Positions 12,712 through 21,177 of a DNA stretch of 64,000 nt are shown piece by piece. Both the position numbers and the translations under genes were made by a program. The DNA is from Mastigias papua (Eukaryota > Cnidaria > Scyphozoa > Rhizostomeae > Mastigiidae). The stretch spans positions 6,427,570 to 6,491,569 of the forward strand of contig OZ025271.1 in the NCBI GenBank assembly GCA_964019165.1. The letters run 5' to 3'. The notes beneath the pieces are model-generated. The model was not told where the DNA came from, did not search any database, and saw only the letters and a list, made by a program, of their open reading frames with translations. The number at the start of each line of letters is the position of its first letter. Positions within the stretch are counted from its first letter, which is position 1.

Positions 12712-12968
12712 CTCAGAACCTGATATTTATATTATAATGAATAAAATTAAAGCATGAATCACTAATATACTTATGTTGTATCGACTCTTCGGTGCCTAAT
12801 TTCCGGGAGAGTAGGAATTAATGGGGGGGAGGGGTGAATTGTCTAGAAAATTCAATTAATGAGGTGGGGGTGGGAATTAACGTAAGGTCGGATTTTATAA
12901 TCATGTGAGTACATGAATTTAGAATACTGTCCTAGTGGGGAGGGGGTGGGAATTAGGCACCATACAGT
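12712..12968. other. Non-coding spacer
   Basis: Two degenerate repeats of a GGGG(G/T)GGGAATTA-type sequence near 12822-12955. No gene seen. Confidence 0.35.
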
Positions 12969-13392
12969 AAGACCCCGTTTACACGAGTACGTTTTCAAAT
13001 GAAAACGCAACTTTATTTTTGCATTTTAGCTTACTGTCTACATGACAACGGAATTTCTGTGAATGAAAACGCAACTTTTTAAAAACGCTTTCCAGAGTGG
13101 CATTGTTTGAAAACGCAACTTTATGAAAACGCATAGTTTCTGTGTAGACGGCCGAAAACGCAAGTTTCTGAAAACGATTCAGCACCAACAACACTTTTGA
13201 CGGCCTCTGTGTTATGTGGCTTGACTATGCTCATTGAAAACATGCGCCTGCGGAGATTTTTGCGTTTTCATCGTTTTCATGTAGACGGGCTGGACAATGT
13301 GAAAACGTTCGTGTAGACGGAAAACTTTTTATCCGTTTTCATTAAAATGAAGACGGAATTTTTTGGAAACGTATTCGTGTAGACGGGGCCTA
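12969..13392. mobile_element. MITE with AGACCCCGTTTACACGA ends
   Basis: The left end AGACCCCGTTTACACGAGTA and the right end (complement TAGGCCCCGTCTACACGAAT) form inverted termini of about 28 bp. The interior is an unusual run of GAAAACGCAA and GTGTAGACGG-type motifs repeated in both orientations. It is immediately followed by a shorter related piece (13394-13470) ending GTGTGAACGGGGCCTAA. No coding capacity. Confidence 0.6.
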
Positions 13393-13470
13393 ATGTGAAC
13401 GCAAAGCCAAAAACGGAGCTGAACAGTTACATTTTGTTTCAAAAACGGAATAGTGTGAACGGGGCCTAAG

Positions 13471-14916
13471 TGTGTGATGAAAATGGTGACGCTACGGAGG
13501 AGTGAAGGTATAAAAACAGCGAGAAATTGGGAGAATGGACTTCTTTACTTGGACAGCTCACTTCAAGATACACTTCGAGAGACTTCAATTCGAGATACAT
13601 TACGAGACACTATATTTTCAACAGTGTGCATAGTAGCAAGAACCAAGAATAATCCCGGCTGGCAAGAACCAATTGCTCAATGAACTTTCTCAACTGACCG
13701 TTGCAAGTGTAAGCTGAACAGGCTACTGCATTAGGTGCCTAATCAATACTTACAGAATGTTAGTGTATATTTCAATCAAGACATAAGTAATCAATGGTAG
13801 TCGTTACGATGTCTTTATATGTAGCATTCTACTATTGTCTCCCATAGAGCAATCCTTTAGCATCAGCAAATACACTCTACGAAGGCAGTGCAACATCTCA
13901 GTATCCAGTAAATTGAGATGGGACGGCATTTTCTTAATCTGTGATTGTATTATTTTTGGATAAAGCAGGGATATTTATTATGGATGACACTAATTACAAA
14001 TAAGATGACCAAAGCTTCATTTCGAGGAAAAAGAAGGCAGAAATGGCATGCTTTCATTAAACTAGTAAATCCTACTTACATAATTCGCTTTTTGGCGGTA
14101 ACTTTGAACCGACTGGAAAGATGAATTTTCATTTGCTGTGCGTAGTTTGTTGAAGCATGGAAGACTTTAATAGTACACAAGTACCTTAGTGTGATCTATG
14201 CTTTCATTTCTGTTTGTACATTGATTTGGATTAGGCCTCAGAGTTCGGGAAAAATTGACGGATGAACTAGAAGGCACTGACTCCTAAAGATTAACAGTGC
14301 AATGAATGGAGATGATAGGGATACTGCACTACTTGCCCAAGGAAATTCCATGCAAGAGTTAGGAAGTACAATACCGTATTTAGCACTACTGGACATAATT
14401 GACTTGTATCGAATACTGTCAAGATTCATATGATGTGAATGGAGCATTTGACAGGCAAGAGCTTTCTTTTCATTTCGAATTCATACTTTTGGAATGTAAG
14501 GCCAATGAAGGACATTGTTACATGTGAGTTCCTTGACCAAAAAGTTATCTGTCATGTGTTGGAAATGTGCGAACGTCAGTGGCTGTCCACTCGATCATTG
14601 CAAGGCTTTTTAGCATGTATAACATGATTAGGTCTTTTGTGTTAATTTTGTTTTCATACTAACAATGGAACTTTTGATTGTTTGCTAATATAGGACCAAA
14701 TCATGGAGATTTTCAGCACGATTTGTTTTATACGAGAATGGTTTATAGGAAATCATTGCTCAGCTGCTCAAAATATTAAGAAAGTTCAGTACTGGGTTTT
14801 TTTGGTATAAGAGAGTTGATAAGTTGATACACAATTGGAGTTCAGTTTTTCACGCAAGCTTATTATCGCTTTTGTTTAATTTGTACAGCTTTCATATGAA
14901 CATCTACTGTATTTAG
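13471..14916. other. 1.4 kb without a recognised gene
   Basis: Short frames only (at most 69 codons) with no recognisable domain. No inverted ends or tandem repeats were detected by eye. Confidence 0.4.
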
Positions 14917-15030
14917 GTGTTGTGTTGGGTTGTGTCGGGGTTTGTTGTGTTGGGTTGTGTTGTGTTGTGTTGTGTTGTGTTGTGTTTTGTTGTTGTGTTG
15001 TGTTTTGTTGTTGTGTTGTGTTGGGTTGTA
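14917..15030. repeat. (GTGTT)n array 1
   Basis: Degenerate GTGTT/GGGTT pentanucleotide repeats, with GTTGT interruptions. It starts the first copy of the duplicated module described at 15196-15735. Confidence 0.9.
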
Positions 15031-15195
15031 TTGTATTGTTTAGTGCCTATTTGTCTGTATAACACTGCAGTGCTACACAAACTCCAATATTCTTGTTAAG
15101 AAAGTCTTTAAAAAGTTTCAGTGCAGACATAAGGAAGGTTTTTGCAGCCGAACCCTGGGTGCGAGCCAAAACTTCTGCCGCCGGTAGTGTGCACC

Positions 15196-15299
15196 GGTTG
15201 TGTTGTGTTGTGTTGTATTGTGTTGTGTTGTGTTGTGTTGTGTTGGGTTGTGTTGGGTTGTGTTGTGTTGTGTTGGGTTATATTGTGTTCAGAGTCCAG
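15196..15299. repeat. (GTGTT)n array 2
   Basis: A second GTGTT-type array of about 100 bp. The sequence after array 1 (about 15028-15195, TTGTATTGTTTAGTGCCT to CTTCTGCCGCCGGTAGT) recurs after array 2 at about 15569-15725, so array plus 165-bp unit is a tandem duplication with a period of about 540 bp. A MITE later landed in the end of array 2. Confidence 0.85.
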
Positions 15300-15565
15300 A
15301 AAAAGTCACGGCTCCACGGCTCTGAACCGGAGGAAAATTTTGCTCTTTATGACGTATTTGAGGAAGGTTTTGAAATTTGTATCAACAATCCAGTTTCAGC
15401 AAAGTTTTTATATAACGCGACATCAACTGTGAAGGGCATAGCCCACTTCCGAGACATACCCAATGCAGAGTTAAAAAACTTTGGCTAGTTTTGATACATA
15501 AAAGAGGAAGGTTTATAATGAAGATTTGACAGTCGAAGGAAGGTTGGGCAATTTTCTGGACTCTG
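15300..15565 (+). mobile_element. hAT-type MITE, copy B
   Basis: The ends CAGAGTCCAGAAAA and the complement of CAGAGTCCAGAAAA are flanked by ATTGTGTT (15292-15299) and ATTGTATT (15566-15573), a 7-of-8 target duplication. It is the inverted counterpart of copy A at 1449-1736. About 266 bp, non-coding. The frame crossing it is by chance. Confidence 0.75.
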
Positions 15566-15735
15566 ATTGTATTGTTTAGTGCCTGTTTGTCTGTGTAACA
15601 CTGCAGTGCTACAAAAACTCCAATATTCTTATTAAGAAAGTCTTCAAAAAGTTTCAGTGCAGAAATTATGAAGGTTTTTGCAGCCGACCCCTGGGTGTGA
15701 ACGAAAACTTCTGCCGCCGGTAGTATGCATCAGTG
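15566..15735. repeat. Second copy of 165-bp tandem unit
   Basis: Closely matches 15028-15195 (shared blocks include AACACTGCAGTGCTACA, AAAAGTTTCAGTGCAGA, TTTTTGCAGCCGA, CTTCTGCCGCCGGTAGT). Together with the two GTGTT arrays it shows a local tandem duplication that preceded the MITE insertion. Confidence 0.8.
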
Positions 15736-16372
15736 ACGTACGAGGATGGAAATGATTGCAAGGTGTATGATTTATAAAGATTTGCAACAGTAGGCTGGTG
15801 TAATATATGTGATCGTGAAATTGTGTGTGTAAACTAATTAGAATATACATGTGAAAATAACCCCTGTAAACCTGTGATGTTGTCAACCCTTGGTGGTGTC
15901 TATATCGTGTTCTGTTATCGTGGTGTGTGTCTCCGTATCAATTAGTGTCCTGTAGTTATGATTGTAGTTATATTTGTTGTAATTTATGAAATGATTTAGT
16001 CGTGATTAGAGAGTCAAACGAAGAACACGTCTCTCTCTGTGTACGCTCTACAAACGCTACACTGGGGAAATACTTCGAATTGTGCTACAATATACTGCAA
16101 TATTCAGAATGGATGTTGATCATGAAAGTTCATAACACTTTATAGACATCTCCATATCGTGTGCCTTATCTCATGTAAACTCAAATTAGTGATTGGATTC
16201 CGATCATACGTGAAATAGACCAGAAAATAACTAGGAAATGAATTGAGTACTCCTTACAACACTCCAAAAGTTTTAGAAGAGCTTGACAATGAAAGATTTC
16301 CGCCCCCACAGGTTTATGTTCGAAATGGCGCTACCCAAAACCGAACTCTGGATCCACTTGCTTTCACATATA
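15736..16372. other. Spacer before the integrase/kinase transposon
   Basis: No gene or repeat recognised. It contains the left flank of the transposon, CATATA at 16367-16372. Confidence 0.4.
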
Positions 16373-16643
16373 TATGGCGGCCCATCGTTATCATGTCATT
16401 TTTAAATCATTCTTGCTTGTGATTCTAAACTTGATTTTGTTTTCAATTTGAATTTAAATTTCATTTCAACTTAATATCATTTTCATTTACAAATCTATTT
16501 TTGAATTCACTTTGAAAATTACGTTAGCAATTTCTTTGATGTGAGATTGAGTTTTTGCGTGTGGCCCATCGCTATCATTATCAAAGAAAGAGAGGCCTGC
16601 CTCGATCCGAACTTTAATAGCAATATTTTGGCGGGAGACGTTC
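16373..16643 (+). repeat. Left 271-bp TIR
   Basis: Near-identical inverted match to 19799-20069. The terminal GGCCCATCGTTATCAT is repeated in the same orientation inside the TIR as GGCCCATCGCTATCAT at 16563-16578. Such subterminal copies are commonly transposase-binding sites. The TIR must also hold the promoter of the integrase gene, whose coding region starts within about 90 bp. Confidence 0.92.
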
Positions 16644-16698
16644 TATAACACGCTGTGCTCGCTAACCGTTTGCTCCTATCGGCAGAAATTTATCGAGA

Positions 16699-17860
16699 TG
16701 TTAGCTTCTGGGCTAGCTAGAAAGCTTGGTATGATGATAATAGTCTGAAGGATGACCTCGAAAAATATGTTCTTCAGAACCTAAAGCGTAAAGAAATAAT
16801 AGATTTCATGAGAAGAGATTACCCATGTTATGCCTGGAGTTTGCCAACCTTGGATAGGCGTTTACGGTACTTCGACATTCGCTAAATAGACGTAAAAGTT
16901 AGCATATCTACAGTCACCAGCGCCATCAATAAAGAACTAGAAGATCCTGGAAAGTTACTAGGATACCGTGCTATGAACGAAAAACTGAGAACAGAGCACG
17001 GAATATGTGTGCCACGAGGCCTTGTTCATGATGTCTTGTTGGATGCAGACCCACAAGCAATGGGAGGTAGAAGTTTAAATAAGAGGAAAAAGAATAGCAA
17101 AAAACAGTTTATATCAGATGAACCCAACTGGACACTGTCTCTTGATGGACATGATAAACTAATGGGATTTCAAAACCGCATATTTCCCCTTGCTATATAT
17201 GGCTGTTTAGACACTTTTTCAAGAAAAATTCTTTTCCTTAAAATTTGGAACAGAAATTCAGACCCAAAGATTGTTGGTAATTTTTTCTTGCAGTATCTTG
17301 TGGAAAGCAGGACTTTACCATGTTATATACGATTAGATAGAGGAACTGAAACCGGATTAATGGCAACTATGCAATGTTACTTGCGACAGAAGCAAGGGGA
17401 ATTGGATAATCCTACAGATGCAGTTATATATGGTCCTTACACATCAAACAAGATTGAAAGATGGTGGAGGGATTTGCATGAGCGAATGGAGAAGGATATA
17501 AAACTTCATCTCCAGTTTCTTTTGGATTCTCATGTCTATGATCCATCAAATGATAGAGATCGGAAATTGATGTCATATCTGTTTATACCTGTAATTCAGA
17601 GAGAGTGTGATGTTTTCGCTAGAGTATGGAAATCTCATAGAATAAGACAACAATCTGGATTGCACTTACCACATGGAATACCCAACCATCTATATGCATT
17701 TCCTGAAGAATATGGTGCAACTGAAAAAGGCATATCACTATCAGAATCTGATTTAGTTGAAGTTGCAGAATTGTCATGTCTTGGATCTCTATTGAAATAT
17801 CTTAGCCAAGAGGATCACTCTCAGCTTTTTCAAGTCCCGGCCAACACCAGAACAGGTTGA
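16699..17860 (+). pseudogene. DDE integrase-core transposase of the TIR element (broken)
   Basis: The largest open piece is 16973-17860 (295 aa from the ATG). It has an RNase-H-fold integrase core: LSLDGHDKL (Asp58), IYGCLDTFSRKI, YIRLDRGTETG (Asp122) and SNKIERWWRDLH (Glu162), the D-D-E triad in the context typical of the metazoan integrase core domain often linked to repeats. Upstream in the same frame is an N-terminal helical region (about 16739-16882: LKDDLEKYVLQNLKRKEII, then LPTLDRRLRYFDIR), interrupted by TAA at 16883-16885. A further upstream start at 16699 is in another frame. At the C-end the frame stops at 17860, but a related frame continues to about 17923 (ECKDLVAAFKFLKRSQAIL), implying a second break. 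It would cut and join the element's ends if intact. Confidence 0.82.
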
Positions 17861-17923
17861 ATGTAAGGACTTGGTTGCTGCATTTAAATTTCTAAAAAGA
17901 TCTCAAGCAATTTTGTAAGCAAA

Positions 17924-18463
17924 AGTGATATTGATTGTGATTTAGAGAAGTTTTGATATTATTAAATGTAGAATATTTGTATATGGATTCTTTCCTAGAT
18001 TTTTTGAATTTGTTTTTGCTTCTATAAACCTGCTGGTTCACTTTTATCGCTTACAGCATGGCCACTACTCCTAGATACTTGTTGAATTCTTTCCAAATAC
18101 AATATTCTTTCATGCCAAATAGCTTCTGTTTTCTCGCGTACATTCTTTTTCACACTTAATTTGCAAAAAAGTTGGGGGGGGGCACATGCCCCCTGGTTCC
18201 TACATCCTTGTTTCTACTACTGATCTTCTATGCTAATACCTCATTCAGTTGAACCAGGCCATGTTGTTTGTAGAAATTAGTTATGCAATACATGATTAGC
18301 ATGGTAAAGTGATAAAGTTCTCCTATAAAACTTCTGGAAAATGCCTAGGAAACCTGAACCAAACTATGCATACTAAGAACAGAACAACTACATATCAACA
18401 TTCTAAATTTTAAATCTATTCTTGGCATGCAGAATCATAATGTTCAGTCAGCAATAATTCAAC
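17924..18463. other. Convergent intergenic region of the transposon
   Basis: About 540 bp between the 3' ends of the integrase and kinase genes. AT-rich, with a G-run and its complement near 18173-18202. It probably holds both polyadenylation sites. No third gene is seen. Confidence 0.5.
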
Positions 18464-19791
18464 TCAGTCAAAAATGCTCTCATGTCCAGGAAATGCAAGC
18501 ATCTTGCAGTATTTATTGCAGCAATGATGAGCAAAAAAATTCTGAATGGCATTAGATGATAGATTTCCTGCGCAGAAGTTCAACTCTCCATCTTCTAGTA
18601 GTGTAATGGTGGCTATTTCTGGATCACATAGCTTGTATCCAACCCCTTGCAGATCAAATACCATCATTTGCCTTTCAGTGTGCACATACGAAAAATGTGC
18701 AAAACATGATGCCTTTTCAATCATTGCCTCGTGTACTGGGGATTTTCCTTCAGCAACATCCCCATTATTATTAACATATTTCTCAAAAACTTCAGGAATA
18801 TATTGTTCAACAGTGACAGGTGCTTTGTCAATGGTAGCATAATACACTTTGTTGTAAGAAAATGATTTTCCAAAGGCTGATGGTAGTTTTCGCTGTAAGC
18901 TCTGTGCAATACTTCTATCTACTGAATGCATTTGAACTTGCTTTCTTGTATGTTGATCTGCTGTCATCTTTAGCTCTGCAAAAACTGGATCCATCTGGAT
19001 CATCTTATACTCCTTACTAACCCATTTGTTGGTGTTGCTCTTATCTGTGGGAAGGAAAGCATGTCTAAAGCCACCCTCAGCAAATGCATTGTTTTCTTTG
19101 TAAAGTTCTATTTTCATCGATTTTACCCATTTTTATCAGCAACAACATAGCTTTCTAGCTCCAGAATGACCCTGGCTACATTTGGTGGACTAACCAATTT
19201 CCGAGCTTGAAGAAGTGCAGCAACGGAAACAGACTTGGGAATAATAGAGGATGGAACCTGTGGTAAAGAGCTAGTATTCCCAGGTTTAGCAATCTGTTTA
19301 TATTCATCGTTCAACATAGCATTCCCAAATGACATGCTGGCAGTTGCCCCTTGATTTCCAATTTCTACCCCCCCCCCCCCAGGTAACTTCACTCTGGTTG
19401 CTCTTGGATTGTATTGCTTGCCCACTTCTGTTGTAAACCGAACATAGTAAAATTTTCTTCCTGAAATCTGCTCGGACAGAAAGCAAGAAGGTCCCCTGTC
19501 ACTTAATAAAACATCACACGATCCCTGCGGCATTTCATAGAACTTTTCGCAGGCATCTCTGATGTTGTCAATACAAAGCTCATCATAGTCCGTGAAATCA
19601 ACGAAGTCACGGGTATCCAGAGGCTCGTAGTTTTTTGATCTATTTGGTGACGAACTCATTCGCTGCACCATAATGCTGCTAGGTTTTGGAAACTTGCTCT
19701 TTGCCTTTATGCTCCCATTGCTTCTTCTCTGTTCTCCGATCATTTTATGGAACTTCTCCCAAGTTCGTTTCTTGTCGTTTTCTGCCATCAT
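18464..19791 (-). pseudogene. Alpha-type protein kinase carried by the transposon (one frameshift)
   Basis: Two abutting frames. The upstream one (19791-19123, 222 aa) has a basic start, then a conserved-looking domain of unknown function (about residues 60-130; DNIRDACEKFY, CDVLLSDRGPSCFL, KFYYVRF), then a low-complexity linker encoded by a C14 run on +. The downstream one (19117-18464, 217 aa) is an alpha-kinase catalytic domain: FAEGGFRHAF, ATP-site Lys35 in WVSKEYK, VEQYIPEVFEKYVNNNGD, catalytic-region Asp155 in MMVFDLQGVGYKL, Asp165 in CDPEIATI, a GNLSSNAIQNFF loop, and zinc ligands His198, Cys200 and Cys204 in HHCCNKYCKML. The frames join across an A5 run at about 19130, where one base would reconnect them and adds WVKS before the kinase. 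The start lies 8 bp inside the right TIR. Alpha-kinases (MHCK, eEF2K and TRPM6/7 type) phosphorylate Ser/Thr. The target here is unknown. The frameshift could be a real mutation or a sequencing error. Confidence 0.85.
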
Positions 19792-19798
19792 CCACGAG

Positions 19799-20069
19799 GA
19801 ACGTCTCCCGCCAAAATATAGCTATTAAAGTTCGGATCGAGGCAGGCCTCTCTTTCTTTGATAATGATAGCGATGGGCCACACGCAAAAACTCAATCTCA
19901 CATCAAAGAAATTGCTAACGTAATTTTCAAAGTGAATTCAAAAATAGATTTGTAATTGGAAATGATATTAAGTTGAAATGAAATTTAAATTCAAATTGAA
20001 AACAAAATCAAGTTTAAAATCACAAGCAAGAATGATTTGAAAATGACATGATAACGATGGGCCACCATA
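19799..20069 (-). repeat. Right 271-bp TIR
   Basis: The complement of 16373-16643, about 98% identical by eye, ending CGATGGGCCACCATA. It includes the inner repeat GATAGCGATGGGCCAC. It directly abuts the kinase start codon and must supply that gene's promoter. Confidence 0.92.
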
Positions 20070-20860
20070 CATAGACACACTTATATGTATGTGGGTATAT
20101 GTAGGTATATATTTATATTCCTTTCTAGGGACATGAATGATAAATTGTCTGTATATCATATGTCTGGCAAAATTTTGGATCAAACTGGGAGTCAAAGAAT
20201 GGAAGCTATAGTAAAAGAGGTGCGATGAGGCACTGAACACAACAGGACAAGACTCTGCGAATAGCAATGTTGAATTCAGCGCTAGGAAGAGTCATTGGTA
20301 AGATGCATAGTGAGATTTTTTTCTGTACGTAGAAATATTGCATACTTTGCACTACTTTGAGAGCAGAAACTTACATGGGCAATCTGTTTTGCAAGAAAAA
20401 AATTTCGCAGAATTCAAGGGTTTTCACAAATTCGGAGTATTTCTGCAAGTTTACGGAGAAAATTTTTCGCGAAGAATTTTGCGACTGAGGAGAAGTGCGG
20501 GAAAAATAAAAACTTTTTATGCATTTTCAGTACTGTCAATGTCGAGATACAATGGTAATTGTCACTTTCAATGAATTATTCACCAAACGCATCACCAACG
20601 GTGCTTTCATTTTGCTTCACAGGACCGCTGAACTGAATGCATCGAACTCTTCCGCATTGAATGATGTTTGATTTATAAGGTTTTGTGAGCTACTTGTAGT
20701 AGGCATGGGTTTCTTCCAAGCTTGCCAATTGGTTTGTACGCATCTGAGAGGGTAGAAAGTGAAATATGTTTAAAGCTCTTCCGGTGCAACTATCAATGTA
20801 TGTTTCTGATTGCAACCATTGTGTATAGATTAGGTATATTGGCTGCCAATACGCCTAGCC
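20070..20860. other. Spacer, no gene recognised
   Basis: Short frames only (at most 99 codons). No inverted ends. It contains GCCTAGCC (20853-20860), the left target duplication of the next MITE. Confidence 0.4.
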
Positions 20861-21169
20861 CAGGGGGTGGGCAAACTTTTGAGTGCAAGGGCCATATTCA
20901 CAAAGTCTAAGTCTTTCAAGGGCCGCATAGTATGTTGCCAAATATTTTCTCAAGACACAGAGTGGTATATAAGCACTGAAACAAATAAATTTGGAAAATG
21001 AAGTCACGTAGTGAATAACTGTTATGAGACAATGTCAATGAGAATGTCATAAACGAAAGGACAATATCATAAACGAAGTTATTTTTGCTTCCTAACAGTT
21101 TTTGGCGAGCCGCAAAAAAGCACTTGGCGGGCCGCATGTGGCCCGCGGGCCGTAGTTTGCCCATCTCTG
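20861..21169. mobile_element. hAT MITE of the CAGGGGTGGGCAAACT type
   Basis: The left end CAGGGGGTGGGCAAACTTTT and the right end (complement CAGAGATGGGCAAACTACGG) form inverted termini, with the characteristic GGGCCGCATGTGGCCCGCGG interior. It is flanked by GCCTAGCC (20853-20860) and ACCTAGCC (21170-21177), a 7-of-8 duplication. This end type is widespread among animal non-autonomous hAT elements. 309 bp, non-coding. Confidence 0.8.
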
Positions 21170-21177
21170 ACCTAGCC

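Larger units (their letters stand above)
16373..20069. mobile_element. 3.7-kb long-TIR transposon with DDE integrase and alpha-kinase genes
   Basis: The two ends are 271-bp inverted repeats that differ at about 6 positions by hand alignment. The outermost bases are TATGGYGGCCCATCG. The flanks are CATATA (16367-16372) and CATAGA (20070-20075), a plausible 6-bp target duplication with one mismatch; a 4-bp alternative (TATA/TACA, with ends starting TGG) cannot be excluded. Inside are two convergent genes that begin next to opposite TIRs: an integrase-core gene on + and an alpha-kinase gene on -. Integrase-type DDE plus TIRs suggests a Ginger-like or related cut-and-paste element, but the superfamily is not settled. 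The kinase is an unexpected passenger. High TIR identity points to recent transposition. Confidence 0.85.
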
